64,000 nucleotides of DNA, taken from the NCBI GenBank assembly GCA_963819885.1, contig CAWFXV010000008.1, positions 9,784-73,783 of the forward strand, written 5' to 3'. Made by a program: the position numbers and the translations under genes. This DNA is from JACVRX01 sp963819885 (GTDB lineage Bacteria > Actinomycetota > Actinomycetes > Jiangellales > Jiangellaceae). The notes beneath the pieces were generated by a model. That model saw only the letters and a list, made by a program, of their open reading frames with translations, was not told the origin of the DNA and made no database searches. Numbering within the stretch: the first letter of the stretch is position 1; each line of letters opens with the position of its first letter. This document shows, in pieces, positions 43,559 through 53,268 of the stretch.

Positions 43559-45043
43559 ATGGCGCAGGTGTCCCGCGATCCGTCGAAATCCATTTTCGCT
43601 ATTCGCCCGATCGGCAACCTGGTTGCGGAGACCCACGAGTCAGGTCACGAACTGAAACGGGCGGTCAGCTCGACCCAGCTCACCGCGATGGGCATCGGGG
43701 CGATCATCGGCACCGGCATCTTCGTCGTGGTCGGCGAGGGAGCGAAGATTGCCGGCCCGGCGGTGATCCTGTCCTTTGTCCTGGCGGCCGTGGCGTGTGT
43801 CTTCTCCGCCTTGTCCTATGCCGAACTGGCGTCGTCGATCCCGGTTTCGGGCAGCGCCTACACCTACACCTACGCGACCCTCGGCGAGATCGTCGCGTGG
43901 ATCATCGGCTGGGACCTCATCTTGGAATACGGCGTGTCCGTAGCCGCCGTGGCCGTCGGCTGGGGAGCAAACCTCAACGCCTTTCTGGATTCCGCATTCG
44001 GCGTCGAGATCCCCCTGGCACTGGCAACGTCACCGGAAAACGGCGGCGTGTTCAACCTGCCGGCCGTTCTGATCGTGTTGGCGATCACGGCACTGCTGGT
44101 ACGTGGGACGAAGGAAAGCGCCCAGGTCAACCTGGTCATGGTCGTGGTGAAGCTCGCGGCGCTGGTCTTCTTCATCGTCGTCGCGTTGTCCGCGTTCAGC
44201 ACGCAGAACTTCACCCCATTCGCCCCGGACGGTGCCGACGCCATCGTCTCCGGCGCCGCGATCATCTTCTTCGCGTACATCGGCTTCGATGCGGTGTCGA
44301 CCGGCAGCGAGGAGGCGCGGAACCCATCGCGGGACCTGCCGATCGCGATCATCGGATCGCTGGTGATCTGCACGATCTTCTACATCCTCACTGCCGTCGG
44401 CGCGATCGGCATCGCGACACCGGCGCAGCTCGGCGCGAGCGAGGCACCGCTGGCAGCCGCCTTGGAGGAAGGCGCTGGAATCTCGTGGGCGGCCGCCGTG
44501 CTGTCCTTCGGTGCCGTCGTCGCGATCACCAGCGTGATCCTGGTGATCCTGTACGGCCAGACCCGGATCTTCTTCGCCATGTGCCGTGACGGGCTGATGC
44601 CCGAAGGCCTGGCAACCGTCAACCCGCGGTATGGGACTCCGGCCCGGCTAACGATCATCCTCGGCGTGCTCATCTCGGTCATCGCGGCGTTCGTGCCGCT
44701 CAGCCAGATCGTCCGGCTGGTGAACATCGGCACGCTGTTCGCCTTCGTCCTGGTCAACATCGGCGTGATCGTCCTGCGCCGCACGCGGCCGGACATGCCG
44801 CGTCCGTACAAGGTGCCGTTCAGTCCGTGGTTCCCACTACTCGGCATTCTGTTCGCGATCTATCTCATGATCGACCTGCCGCTCGGTACCTGGGTCCGGT
44901 TCGTCGTCTGGTTGGCGATCGGCGTGCTGATCTACGTGATCTACGGCTACCGAAACTCGCGACTTCGCACACCGCATGGCGAGTACGGCATCCTTCCGGC
45001 CGAGCCGGCCGACCCCACCCACCGGCACGAACCGCATGACTGA
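43559..45043 (+). CDS. APC-family amino acid permease
   Basis: 494 residues from ATG 43559, with GAGGGG eight bases before; GTG 43550 is possible. About 12 membrane helices. The N-terminal motif LTAMGIGAIIGTGIFVVVGEGA is the APC substrate-binding break in helix 1; FAYIGFDAVSTGSEEARNP is the helix 6/7 region. Closest look is the cationic/other amino acid transporter group. The universal stress protein start overlaps its stop by eight bases. Confidence 0.92.
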   Translation: MAQVSRDPSKSIFAIRPIGNLVAETHESGHELKRAVSSTQLTAMGIGAIIGTGIFVVVGEGAKIAGPAVILSFVLAAVACVFSALSYAELASSIPVSGSAYTYTYATLGEIVAWIIGWDLILEYGVSVAAVAVGWGANLNAFLDSAFGVEIPLALATSPENGGVFNLPAVLIVLAITALLVRGTKESAQVNLVMVVVKLAALVFFIVVALSAFSTQNFTPFAPDGADAIVSGAAIIFFAYIGFDAVSTGSEEARNPSRDLPIAIIGSLVICTIFYILTAVGAIGIATPAQLGASEAPLAAALEEGAGISWAAAVLSFGAVVAITSVILVILYGQTRIFFAMCRDGLMPEGLATVNPRYGTPARLTIILGVLISVIAAFVPLSQIVRLVNIGTLFAFVLVNIGVIVLRRTRPDMPRPYKVPFSPWFPLLGILFAIYLMIDLPLGTWVRFVVWLAIGVLIYVIYGYRNSRLRTPHGEYGILPAEPADPTHRHEPHD

Positions 45044-45923
45044 GCAGGTCGTCGTCGGATACGACGGCACCGACCGCGGTGCCGACGCGCTCGCGCTCGG
45101 CGTGGCTTGCTCGCGAGTCCTCGAAACCGGCCTCGTCATCGCCGCGGTGTATCCCTCGCCCTCGGCGATCGGAATCGGCCGGGTCGACGCGGAGTGGGTG
45201 GCCGACCGACGGCAGGCGGCGGAGCAGGTGCTGGACCAGGCCCGTGGTGTCCTTACCGACTGGGGAGATGCGCCGGCGGAGACGTCCTATCGGGCCGTCG
45301 GTTCGATGTCCGCGGCGCGCGGGCTGCATGACCTGGCCGAGGAAGACGACACCCGGCTGGTCGTGGTCGGGCTGCACGCCGACCCGTCGCGGCACCGGTT
45401 GTTCGCCGGCGGGACGGCGGATCGCCTGCTCTCCGGCGTCCCGTGTCCGGTGGGGGTCGCCCCAGCAGGGCAGCGCAACCGGGAGATCCGCGACGTCCGG
45501 CGGATCGGGGTCGCGTACATCGACACCGAGGAAGCCCGAGCCGCACTTGCCGAAGGCGTCCGGCTGGCCGAAAAGACTGGCGCCTCGTTGCAGCTGTACA
45601 CCGTGGTTGCCGAACCCGCGGACGTGATGCCGATCCTGCTCGGTCGCGACGCCGAACACGCGTTCACGTCGACGGCGCAGGAGATCTACCAACGCGCGCT
45701 CGACGATGCCATCGACTCACTGGCCAGCACGGTGCCCGCCACCGGTGAGGTCCGCTTCGGGAACCCGGTCGACGTGCTCGCCGAACTTGACGACGAGGTG
45801 GACGTCCTGGTGTGCGGGTCCCGCGGCTACGGTCCGATCCGGCGGGTCCTGCTCGGCGGTGTCTCCGCCCGACTGATCGGCCGCGCGAAGATGCCGGTGG
45901 TCATCGCTCCGCGAGGCGATTAG
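45036..45923 (+). CDS. Tandem universal stress protein (two UspA domains)
   Basis: 295 residues from ATG 45036, overlapping the permease. Domain 1 (1-145) starts VVVGYDGTDRGADALAL; the ATP motif is VVVGLHADPSRHRLFAGG-like, leading to GTADRLL. Domain 2 (150-295) ends VLVCGSRGYGPIRRVLLGG and VSARLI, with the G-x2-G-x9-G(S/T) pattern that binds ATP. Cytosolic. Often co-expressed with transporters and may regulate the permease. Confidence 0.92.
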   Translation: MTEQVVVGYDGTDRGADALALGVACSRVLETGLVIAAVYPSPSAIGIGRVDAEWVADRRQAAEQVLDQARGVLTDWGDAPAETSYRAVGSMSAARGLHDLAEEDDTRLVVVGLHADPSRHRLFAGGTADRLLSGVPCPVGVAPAGQRNREIRDVRRIGVAYIDTEEARAALAEGVRLAEKTGASLQLYTVVAEPADVMPILLGRDAEHAFTSTAQEIYQRALDDAIDSLASTVPATGEVRFGNPVDVLAELDDEVDVLVCGSRGYGPIRRVLLGGVSARLIGRAKMPVVIAPRGD

Positions 45924-45967
45924 CGTTCTCTGGGTGCCCCAGCGCACTCGAGACGAGGCAGAGCCGG

Positions 45968-46378
45968 TCAGGCAGGTCGGCCCAGGGCTTCGGTCGAGCG
46001 GACGTTCTGCAACCTGACCTGACCTTTCGCAACCAGCCGGGCGTCTTCGTCCCAGATCTGCACCGTCCACAGCTGCTGGGTTCGGCCGCGCTGTACCGGC
46101 AGGGCCTCGGCGCGCAGGATGCCCGTACGCACTGCGCGCAGGAAGTCGGTTTGGTTCGCCACCCCGACGACGTGTCCGTCCTCGCCGAGCCAGACGGCTG
46201 CGGCGACGCTGGCGAGCGTCTCGACGATCGAGCAATGCACTCCGCCGTGCAGGATGCCGAACGGCTGGTGCAGCTCCGGTCGGACCTCGAGATGGGCGGT
46301 GACACGGTCAGGCGACACCTCGTCGAGCTCGAGCCCGAGCAGCCCGACGAAGTTGTCCGTCTCGGCGACAGGATGCAT
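45968..46378 (-). CDS. PaaI-type hot-dog thioesterase
   Basis: 136 residues from ATG 46378, which has GAGGG five bases upstream; GTG 46390 is in frame too. Motif FGILHGGVHCSIVETLAS holds the HGG of the active site; SPDRVTAHLEVRPELHQ precedes it. Hydrolyses acyl-CoA thioesters in the cytosol. Convergent with the universal stress gene. Confidence 0.88.
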   Translation of the reverse strand: MHPVAETDNFVGLLGLELDEVSPDRVTAHLEVRPELHQPFGILHGGVHCSIVETLASVAAAVWLGEDGHVVGVANQTDFLRAVRTGILRAEALPVQRGRTQQLWTVQIWDEDARLVAKGQVRLQNVRSTEALGRPA

Positions 46379-46486
46379 CGAATCCCTCACGATCGAAGAG
46401 GCGGCCAGCCTAGGGCCGGCCGCCGAGTCGCCCCACCTACAATCGCGGTTGCCCGTTCCCCAGTCCGCAGACAGGACGCTGCTCTC

Positions 46487-47152
46487 GTGTTCACCGGCTC
46501 GCTGCTCGCGGCCGAACAGGCCGACGACGACGGTCTCGTTGGGCTGTCCGGGGTCGCGGCGGACGTGATCGCGGCGATCGGCGAATTCGGGGTGGGGGTC
46601 CTGACCTTCGTCGAGACCGTCTTCCCGCCCATTCCCAGCGAGATCATCCTGCCACTGGCCGGCTACGAGGCCGAGCGGGGCGAGCTGAACGTCGTCTTGG
46701 TCGTGGTTGCCGCGACCGTCGGGTCACTGCTGGGCGCTCTCGTGCTCTACGGGCTGGGTGCGGTGTTCGGCGAGCAACGGGCTCGACGCTGGCTGACCTG
46801 GCTGCCGCTCGTGGACGAGGCTGACTTCGACAAAGCGGCAGGATGGTTCCATCGGCACGGGCACGGGGTGGTTTTCTTCGGCCGGTTCGTGCCGATCGTG
46901 CGGAGCTTGGTGTCCCTGCCCGCCGGCGCCCAGCGGATGCCACTCGTACCGTTTCTCCTGCTCACCGCGGCGGGTACCGCGCTGTGGAACTCCGCCCTGG
47001 TCGGCGCCGGCTACCTGCTTGGTACTCAGTACGAGCGGGTGGAGCACTACCTCGGGTACCTCGACTACGTGATCTTCGCGGCGATGATCGTCGTTGTCGG
47101 TTGGTTCGTCCTCCGCAAACTCCGCCAGCGCCGCGCCGCGCACGTCGCGTGA
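46487..47152 (+). CDS. DedA-family membrane protein
   Basis: 221 residues from GTG 46487. Family motifs: FVETVFPPIPSEIILPLAGY, a helix-loop with GSLLGALVLYGLG, and FFGRFVPIVRSLVSLPAGAQ with conserved Arg residues, then WNSALVGAGYLLG. DedA/SNARE-associated proteins flip or recycle lipid carriers at the cytoplasmic membrane. Followed immediately by the solute-binding lipoprotein. Confidence 0.92.
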   Translation: MFTGSLLAAEQADDDGLVGLSGVAADVIAAIGEFGVGVLTFVETVFPPIPSEIILPLAGYEAERGELNVVLVVVAATVGSLLGALVLYGLGAVFGEQRARRWLTWLPLVDEADFDKAAGWFHRHGHGVVFFGRFVPIVRSLVSLPAGAQRMPLVPFLLLTAAGTALWNSALVGAGYLLGTQYERVEHYLGYLDYVIFAAMIVVVGWFVLRKLRQRRAAHVA

Positions 47153-48427
47153 ACCGGGCTCGCCTGCTGGGCTCTTGCTCTCGGGTCCGGTCTCCTGCTC
47201 TGCTCGTGCACCGGTCCCGGCGAAGCGGCCGACGCCGATGATGGGTCCACCGAGCAAGCCGAACTCGCCGGCACGCTGACCACCTGGTTCCTCGACCCGG
47301 GCTCGGCGCCGGCACAAGCCGCCATCGAGGCCGCGGCCGAGGCCTTCGAGGCCGAGCACCCGGCCCTCGCCGTTGGCGTCGAGTACGTCCCATGGGCGGA
47401 GGGCCGGCAACGACTGACGGCGGCCGTCGCGGCGGGCGATGTGCCCGACGTCGCACAGACCAGCACCGAATGGACTGCGGAGCTCGCCGCGCAAGATGCG
47501 CTGGCGCCCAGTAGTCCGGCCGACGGCGTCGAGTACGTCGACAGTCTGCTGCAGCCCGGTGCTGTGGACGGCACGAACTTCGGCTATCCGTGGTACGGCG
47601 CGACCCAAGCACTGATCTACCGCGCCGATGTGCTCTCCCAGGCCGGTGTCTCTCCACCGGCAACCTGGGAGGAGATCTTCTCGGTCGGCGACACGATCGC
47701 AACCGAGCTGCCGGAGATTGCTCCGATCCAGGTGGGGGGAGCGCACCTGGACCTGCAGGCGCCGCTGGTCTGGGCAGCCGGGGGAGACATCGCCAGCCAG
47801 GTGGCCGGCACCTGGCACTCCGGCGTCGACACTCCCGCCGGGCGGGACGCGTTCGGCCATTTCGAGGCGATGTGGAAGAAGGGCTGGTCCCCCCGCGATG
47901 CGGTGACATGGACATCGGCCGATGTCCGGATGGCGTTCGCCGAAGGCCGGTCGGCGATGATGATCGGCACGCTCGCGGATCTGCGGGCGATCCTCTCTGC
48001 TAATCCCGGGATGGACGGCAACCTGGGTACCGCGCTGCTGCCGGAAGGTCCCGGCGGCAGCCGTGATGCGGTCGTGGCCGGAAGCCATCTGGTCGTTCCG
48101 GAGAGCTCGGTTCAGCAAGAAGCCGCCGCCGCGTTTGTTCGACATCTGTGCGCACCGGAGCAAGTCGTGCCGGTGACGGAGGCTCTCGGTGTCCTGCCGG
48201 GCAGGCGCGACGGAATCGAAGCGATGGTCGGTGACGACGAGGTGCTGGCCGCGTTCGGTGAGCAGCTCATCGAGCACTCGCGCACCTACCCGGCGGCCGT
48301 CTGGTGGCAGGAGGTGGTGACGGCGGGAGTGTTCGAAACGGCGACGCAGCAGCTCATGCACGGTCAGCTCACGGCACCCGAGGCCGCGACGGCCGTCGAC
48401 TCGGCCATCAGCGCCGCCATCGGCTAA
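47149..48427 (+). pseudogene. Extracellular solute-binding lipoprotein, start frameshifted
   Basis: The mature protein is intact: TTWFLDPGSAPAQAAIEAAA, EGRQRLTAAVAAGDVPDVAQ, FGYPWYGATQALIYRADVL, typical of sugar ABC-transporter binding proteins. Its frame is open from just after the DedA TGA but has no start codon before the lipobox (LLLCSC at about 47192-47209). A GTG at 47149, overlapping the DedA stop as GTGA, reads VNRARLL in another frame; removing one G near 47171 joins them into a normal lipoprotein leader. No permease or ATPase gene is nearby. Confidence 0.7.
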
Positions 48428-49056
48428 CCGCCGCGGCGGGCGCCGACCGGCTCGGGTACGTCGACATTCGGCAGGCAGGCGAGAACGTCGAGCATGTGCT
48501 GGAGACGACCGAGTTCGGTGCGGTGAAAGGCCGGCCCGTCCTCGCGGGCCACGGTGAGTACCTGGTTGCCCGGCAGCGGCGCCCGGGCCAGCCGGGCACC
48601 TTCGGTCACGGCAACCGGTCGGGCCGGGATGCCCTCGGGCAGCCGCGGGTGCGCGGGCGCGTCCGGGCTTGCCAGAAGTACCTCCCCGTTGGCGTCCGCC
48701 ACGCACGCCCAGGTGGCGGCGAGCACCAACGGCGCAGCATCCATCAGCGTGGCGAGCGCTCGGGCCGGAGCAGTGACCATCGAGGCGATCACCCCCGCCT
48801 CGGGCATCGCCTCAGGAGTGCTGCGGGCCGCCCATAGCCCGACCGGCCGCACACCGGGGATCGAGCGCAGCGACGACAGCAGGCGATCGCGCGGCTGCCC
48901 ACGCCACTCCAGGGTGATGTCGTCGAGCGCCCGACCGGAGTCTCGTTCCAGCACGTAGATCTGGGCAACGTCGGCGCCGAGCACACCGAGTGTCCAGGTC
49001 ACCCGACCCAGTGAGCCCGGTTGGTCCGGCAGCTCGATCCGCAGTCGCAGCAGCAT
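48424..49056 (-). CDS. ACT-domain regulatory protein
   Basis: 210 residues from ATG 49056. The first 75 residues are an ACT domain (LRIELPDQPGSLGRVTWTLG with the DxPG loop). The rest is a unique alpha/beta part with VLAATWACVADANGEVLLA and a C-terminal helix. ACT domains bind amino acids. Overlaps the lipoprotein stop by four bases (convergent). Confidence 0.82.
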   Translation of the reverse strand: MLLRLRIELPDQPGSLGRVTWTLGVLGADVAQIYVLERDSGRALDDITLEWRGQPRDRLLSSLRSIPGVRPVGLWAARSTPEAMPEAGVIASMVTAPARALATLMDAAPLVLAATWACVADANGEVLLASPDAPAHPRLPEGIPARPVAVTEGARLARAPLPGNQVLTVAREDGPAFHRTELGRLQHMLDVLACLPNVDVPEPVGARRGG

Positions 49057-49171
49057 GGTTCCCCCTGAGCAGGTGTCGGTGTCAGGCCCTACTACCGTGC
49101 CCGGTGGATGTTGCCCCGCTGTTTCGGTCGTGGGTCGGCCCGGTCAACAGGTCATTCGGCGGCCATCACGG

Positions 49172-49630
49172 TCAGACCGACTGTTCGACCTGGCCGGCGC
49201 GCCGGTGCCGCCCGGGCTCGCGCGGTTCGGGGGCGGCGACATCGGCAGCCGACTCTGTTGCTTCCAGCGCTCGCTGGAAGCCATTGGCCGGCACGTCCGG
49301 AACGGTCAGGACAGCCGCCTCCTCGGCCTCGTCGTCGGATCTGACCGCGCGACGGCGCGCCCGCCGTCCCTGCCGCGACCCGGTGGCAAGATCGCCCAGC
49401 TCGCCCGGCAGCGCGTCGATCCATTGGATGCCGGTGTCCGCATTGCCGTGCACTGCGAGCATGTCGTCCAGCGAGCCCCACGCACTCGTGGCCGGATGCG
49501 CGGAACACCAGCGCAACACGACATGGCCGTCGGAGAACGCAATACCGAAGGCGACGACACAGACGCCGGAGGCGCCGGAGTCGTCCACGCGTCGGACCAG
49601 GGCGAACCGGCGCGGCAGCATCGTGCTCAC
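49172..49630 (-). CDS. Conserved hypothetical protein
   Basis: 152 residues, GTG 49630 or ATG 49621. A globular N-terminal 85 residues (FALVRRVDDSGASGVCVVAF, VVLRWCSAHPATSAWGSLDD) followed by a polar, acidic/basic tail. The pattern resembles small actinobacterial proteins of unknown function. No membrane segment. Confidence 0.6.
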   Translation of the reverse strand: MSTMLPRRFALVRRVDDSGASGVCVVAFGIAFSDGHVVLRWCSAHPATSAWGSLDDMLAVHGNADTGIQWIDALPGELGDLATGSRQGRRARRRAVRSDDEAEEAAVLTVPDVPANGFQRALEATESAADVAAPEPREPGRHRRAGQVEQSV

Positions 49631-49684
49631 CGAGGACCACCCGGCCGGATCACTAGGTCATCTTGGTGGACTGGCGCCGTAGTG

Positions 49685-50527
49685 TCACGGCCCCACGCCC
49701 GTCGCCGCAGGAGCGGCACACAAGGAATCGAAGGTTGGCCGAATTCCGACTCCCGCGGTGAGTTCCACTTTCGCTTCTTGCGGGCCGCCGGCCAACCCGA
49801 GCCACACGGCGAAGACGTAGTTCTTCTTCCCCTCGGCAAGGGCGTGCGGGTCGCACCGCAGCGCCTTGGCCCGGATCGGAACGGAGATGGTGTCGTCGGT
49901 TGCGGCAAGCACTGCGACGGGCTCGGCCGGCTGGACCGGTTCGAGCCGGAAGACCACGCTCCCGGTCAAGTGCTGCAGGGTGACCTCGTCGTCGCCGCCC
50001 ACCCGCTGCAGCTCGATCGTTCCGAGCAAGGCATCGCCGGCTGGGTCGGGCGTCCAGCGCTCTCCAAGGGTCACCACAACTACCTCGGCCAGGCGGCGAC
50101 CGTCGCAATACAGCCGCAGCAGACGCGGGAGCACGTTCAACGAATCATCGACATCCACTACGACCGACCGTCCGCCGGCGACTGCTTGCGCCGTTGCGGC
50201 GGTGGGTGTGGGTGAGGCGTTCGAACAAATCGGTTGGCCGTACACAATGGGGAAATCGATCCTCCGACCGGGCAGGATGACGGCATCGCCGTCACTCTCC
50301 GCGTCCGGAAACGGCGGCGCATGCAGGACGACGTCGTTGACGTGAACCGGCTCGGCGCTGTCGTTGAGCAGCTGTATGCGGATGCTCGCCAACGATTCGT
50401 CGAAGTTGGACTGCAGGATGCGGGCGCTGAGCTCGGGTTCTGATACCGCGGATTCTGTGGGGGCTGTACAGCCGACCGTCGTAGCCGCGCACAACGCGGC
50501 CACCAACCGCGTCGCACCGCCTCGCAT
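49685..50527 (-). CDS. Putative lipoprotein
   Basis: 280 residues from ATG 50527. Signal peptide with lipobox TVGC at about residue 20 (AALCAATTVGCTAP). Beta-rich mature part: ILQSNFDESLASIRIQLLND, FPIVYGQPICS, VVVDVDDSLNVLPRLLRLYC. Two cysteines in the mature part. Not recognised. Confidence 0.7.
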   Translation of the reverse strand: MRGGATRLVAALCAATTVGCTAPTESAVSEPELSARILQSNFDESLASIRIQLLNDSAEPVHVNDVVLHAPPFPDAESDGDAVILPGRRIDFPIVYGQPICSNASPTPTAATAQAVAGGRSVVVDVDDSLNVLPRLLRLYCDGRRLAEVVVVTLGERWTPDPAGDALLGTIELQRVGGDDEVTLQHLTGSVVFRLEPVQPAEPVAVLAATDDTISVPIRAKALRCDPHALAEGKKNYVFAVWLGLAGGPQEAKVELTAGVGIRPTFDSLCAAPAATGVGP

Positions 50528-50551
50528 GACTCGACGATAAGGTGCCGTCGG

Positions 50552-51028
50552 TCAGCCGATCGCCGTGCCAACAGCCGGTACCGCCGGCCGTTGATCGCCC
50601 AACAGATAGCGCGGTCCGCTGCCCAGCGCAGCCGCCCGGTCGCCAGGGTTGTAGAGATGACAGGTGTTGAGCGACAGGCAGCCACAGCCGATGCATTCAC
50701 CGAGCTCATCTCGCAGACGGCGCAGTTCATCGATCCGCTGGTCGAGGCGGTCCCGCCAAGACCTCGACAGACGGCTCCAGTCGCTCGCCGTCGGGGTTCG
50801 GGAGCTGGGCAGCGTATCCAGTGCGGCGCGGATCTCGTCCAGGGTCAGCCCGACCCGCTGCGCAGCGCGGACGAACGCCACCCGCCGAAGCGTGGAGCGC
50901 TCGTACACGCGATGGCCACCGGCCGTGCGTTCCGACGACAGCAGCCCTTTGGCCTCGTAGAACCGCAAGGCCGACGTCGCGGCACCGCTGCGGGCCGCCA
51001 GCTCGCCTATGGTCAACCGGCTTGCCAC
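50552..51028 (-). CDS. soxR: SoxR redox-sensitive MerR-family activator
   Basis: 158 residues from GTG 51028; the longer frame upstream is not protein-like. The MerR helix-turn-helix reads LTIGELAARSGAATSALRFY, followed by GHRVYERSTLRRVAFVRAAQ. The C-terminus has the SoxR cluster motif CIGCGCLSLNTC, i.e. C-x2-C-x-C-x5-C, binding [2Fe-2S]. In actinobacteria SoxR senses redox-active compounds and usually controls a few oxidoreductases. The many flavin enzymes in this window could be targets; no operator was identified. Confidence 0.92.
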   Translation of the reverse strand: MASRLTIGELAARSGAATSALRFYEAKGLLSSERTAGGHRVYERSTLRRVAFVRAAQRVGLTLDEIRAALDTLPSSRTPTASDWSRLSRSWRDRLDQRIDELRRLRDELGECIGCGCLSLNTCHLYNPGDRAAALGSGPRYLLGDQRPAVPAVGTAIG

Positions 51029-51137
51029 GGACGGGTCCCCAAACTTCGACCGAACTTGAAGCTTAGCTCTGTTCGTGTTCCGAGCGGTGGGCCTTCGCGC
51101 TAGCCTGCAGGCCGCCGTCTTGACCGGAGGAGAAGTG

Positions 51138-51392
51138 ATGGAGCCATCTGCCGATGTCGACGCGATGGTCGCCGACGCCGTCAGGACAATCCGAGACCGC
51201 TTCGGCGCCGATGGCCTACGCGATCTCGTAGCGCTCGCGTCGGAGGAGATCCGGAGCAGCGAGCTGGCCGTAGCCGACCTGGGCGAGGTCGCCGAGCCGA
51301 CAGCGCAACAGGAGCAGGGATTGAGCACCGCGGACACCCAGGCGTGGATTGCCTACACCGTGCAGGAGCCCGACCCGGACGGCGACGAATAG
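51138..51392 (+). CDS. Small acidic hypothetical protein
   Basis: 84 residues from ATG 51138 with GGAGGAG before it. Helical and acidic (DVDAMVADAVRTIRDRFGAD, DLVALASEEIRSSELAVADL), ending in DPDGDE. Soluble. Divergent from soxR by about 110 bases. Not recognised. Confidence 0.65.
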   Translation: MEPSADVDAMVADAVRTIRDRFGADGLRDLVALASEEIRSSELAVADLGEVAEPTAQQEQGLSTADTQAWIAYTVQEPDPDGDE

Positions 51393-51401
51393 GGCTCGCA
51401 G

Positions 51402-52799
51402 TCAGGTTGCGCGCAGGCTCTCCAGAAATTCGCGGGCCCACCGCGCGACGTCGTGTGCCATGACGTGTTCCCGCAGGCGACGCATCCGCCGCTCCGCTTC
51501 GGAGTCGGGCAGCCGCATGGCTTGGCAGAGCGTTTGCTTGAGCCCATCGATGTCGTGCGGGTTGACCAGGAAGGCGCTGTCCATCTCATCGGCCGCGCCG
51601 GCGAACTCGGACAGAACCAAGGCTCCTCGCATGTCGGTGCGGGCAGCGACGTACTCCTTTGCCACCAGGTTCATGCCGTCGCGCAACGGAGTCACCACCA
51701 TCACGTCCGCCGCCCGGAGCAATGCGACCAGCTCGGGCCGGTCATAGGAGGAATGCAGATAGTGCACGGCCGGCGTGCCGATCCGACCGTATTGACCGTT
51801 GATCCGGCCGACCTGTAGCTCGATCTCGTCTCGCAGGGTCTGGTAGGCCTCGACCCGCTCCCGGCTGGGCGTGGCCACCTGGACGAAGACAGCCTCGTCC
51901 GGGCTCACCTCGCCTTCGGCCAGTAGCTCGCCCCACGCCTTGAGGCGATGGCCGATGCCCTTGGTGTAGTCGAGCCGGTCGACCCCCAACAGGACATGCT
52001 CGGGCGCGCCGATCTCCTCCCGAATGGTTGCGCTTCGCGCCAGCACGGCTGGGTCGGAGGCGAGTCTGGTCACTTCGCTGACATCGATGGATATCGGGAA
52101 CGCGCGCACGCTGACCTTGCGCCCGTCGTCGGCGACCAGCAGATCGTCGCTCGCCACGGCCTCGGTGTACCGGGTGCACAGGCCGAGGAAGTTGCCCACT
52201 GCTCCACTGCGCTGAAATCCCACCAGGTCCGCGCCCAGCAATCCGGACAAAATCTGCCGTCGCCAGGGCAGCTGCGCGAACAGCTCGGCTGGTGGAAACG
52301 GGATGTGCAGGAAGAACCCGATCTTCAGGTCAGGTCGGAGCTGACGCAGGATCCGCGGGACCAGCTGGAGCTGGTAGTCCTGGACGAATACCACTGCACC
52401 CTCGTCCGCAATGGCAGCCGTGGCCCTGGCGAAGCGGTTGTTGACTCGACGATAAGCGTCCCACCACTGCCGCTCGTAGACAGGGGGCACGATCACGTCG
52501 TGATAGAGCGGCCAGAGCGTCGCGTTGGAGAACCCTTCGTAGAATTCGCCGATCTCCTCCGCGGAGAGAGCCACCGGCACCAAGTCCATACCGTCGGATG
52601 CGAACGGCTCGAGATCGTCGTCGGGCATACCGGTCCAGCCGACCCATGCGCCGTCGTAGGAGCGCATCACCGGGGCCAGTGCCGTGACCAGGCCACCCGG
52701 GCTGCGCCGCCAGGTCGTCTCGCCGTCCGGGTCGGTCACCCGGTCGACCGGCAACCGGTTGGCGACAACGACGAAGTTGTTCGTGCCCTTGCGAGCCAC
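51402..52799 (-). CDS. otsA: Trehalose-6-phosphate synthase
   Basis: 465 residues from GTG 52799. GT20 family: N-terminal VVVANRLPVDR, YHDVIVPPVYERQWWDAY, the active-site segments FVQDYQLQLVPR, FFLHIPFPPAELF, VDRLDYTKGIGHRLKAWGEL and PLRDGMNLVAKEYVAAR. Joins UDP-glucose and glucose-6-phosphate to trehalose-6-phosphate; protects against osmotic and drying stress. OtsB, the phosphatase, lies at 55750 on the other strand. Confidence 0.94.
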   Translation of the reverse strand: MARKGTNNFVVVANRLPVDRVTDPDGETTWRRSPGGLVTALAPVMRSYDGAWVGWTGMPDDDLEPFASDGMDLVPVALSAEEIGEFYEGFSNATLWPLYHDVIVPPVYERQWWDAYRRVNNRFARATAAIADEGAVVFVQDYQLQLVPRILRQLRPDLKIGFFLHIPFPPAELFAQLPWRRQILSGLLGADLVGFQRSGAVGNFLGLCTRYTEAVASDDLLVADDGRKVSVRAFPISIDVSEVTRLASDPAVLARSATIREEIGAPEHVLLGVDRLDYTKGIGHRLKAWGELLAEGEVSPDEAVFVQVATPSRERVEAYQTLRDEIELQVGRINGQYGRIGTPAVHYLHSSYDRPELVALLRAADVMVVTPLRDGMNLVAKEYVAARTDMRGALVLSEFAGAADEMDSAFLVNPHDIDGLKQTLCQAMRLPDSEAERRMRRLREHVMAHDVARWAREFLESLRAT

Positions 52800-52922
52800 G
52801 GGGCCTCCTCGTGCCCTTCACGGTAGCCAACATGGCGGCAGCCGACACATCCCTTTGGCAGCGAGGGCGATCGTCGGCCTGTCGATGGACGGTCCAGGCG
52901 CTGCGTTTCGTACGATGCGGCC

Positions 52923-53231
52923 ATGGACGCCGCCTCCTGGACCGCACCGTCTCTCGGGTCGTCGAGCCAACCGGTTCTTTCTGGCGAGCTGGCGGACCGC
53001 GACCGGGCGATTCTCGAGTTCGAACGGCAATGGTGGAGGTACGCCGGGGCCAAGGAACAGGCCGTCCGCGATTTGTTTGACATGTCCGCAACGCGGTATT
53101 ACCAGGTGCTCAACGCACTGATCGACCGGCCCGAAGCGATGGCACACGACCCGATGCTGGTCAGGCGGCTGCGTCGGCTGCGCTCGAGCCGGCAGCGGGC
53201 GCGCTCGGCCCGTCGGCTGGGCCTTTCCTGA
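52923..53231 (+). CDS. DUF3263 protein
   Basis: 102 residues from ATG 52923. Conserved core ADRDRAILEFERQWWRYAGA, then KEQAVRDLFDMSATRYYQVL with a helix-turn-helix look, a DUF3263 hallmark in actinobacteria. Basic C-terminus (RSSRQRARSARR). Probably DNA-binding or nucleoid-associated; in other actinobacteria it commonly lies next to a LytR_C gene, as here at 55232. Confidence 0.85.
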   Translation: MDAASWTAPSLGSSSQPVLSGELADRDRAILEFERQWWRYAGAKEQAVRDLFDMSATRYYQVLNALIDRPEAMAHDPMLVRRLRRLRSSRQRARSARRLGLS

Positions 53232-53268
53232 TCAAGTGTTCCGCAGCTGGATGTGGCGACAGTGCCCG

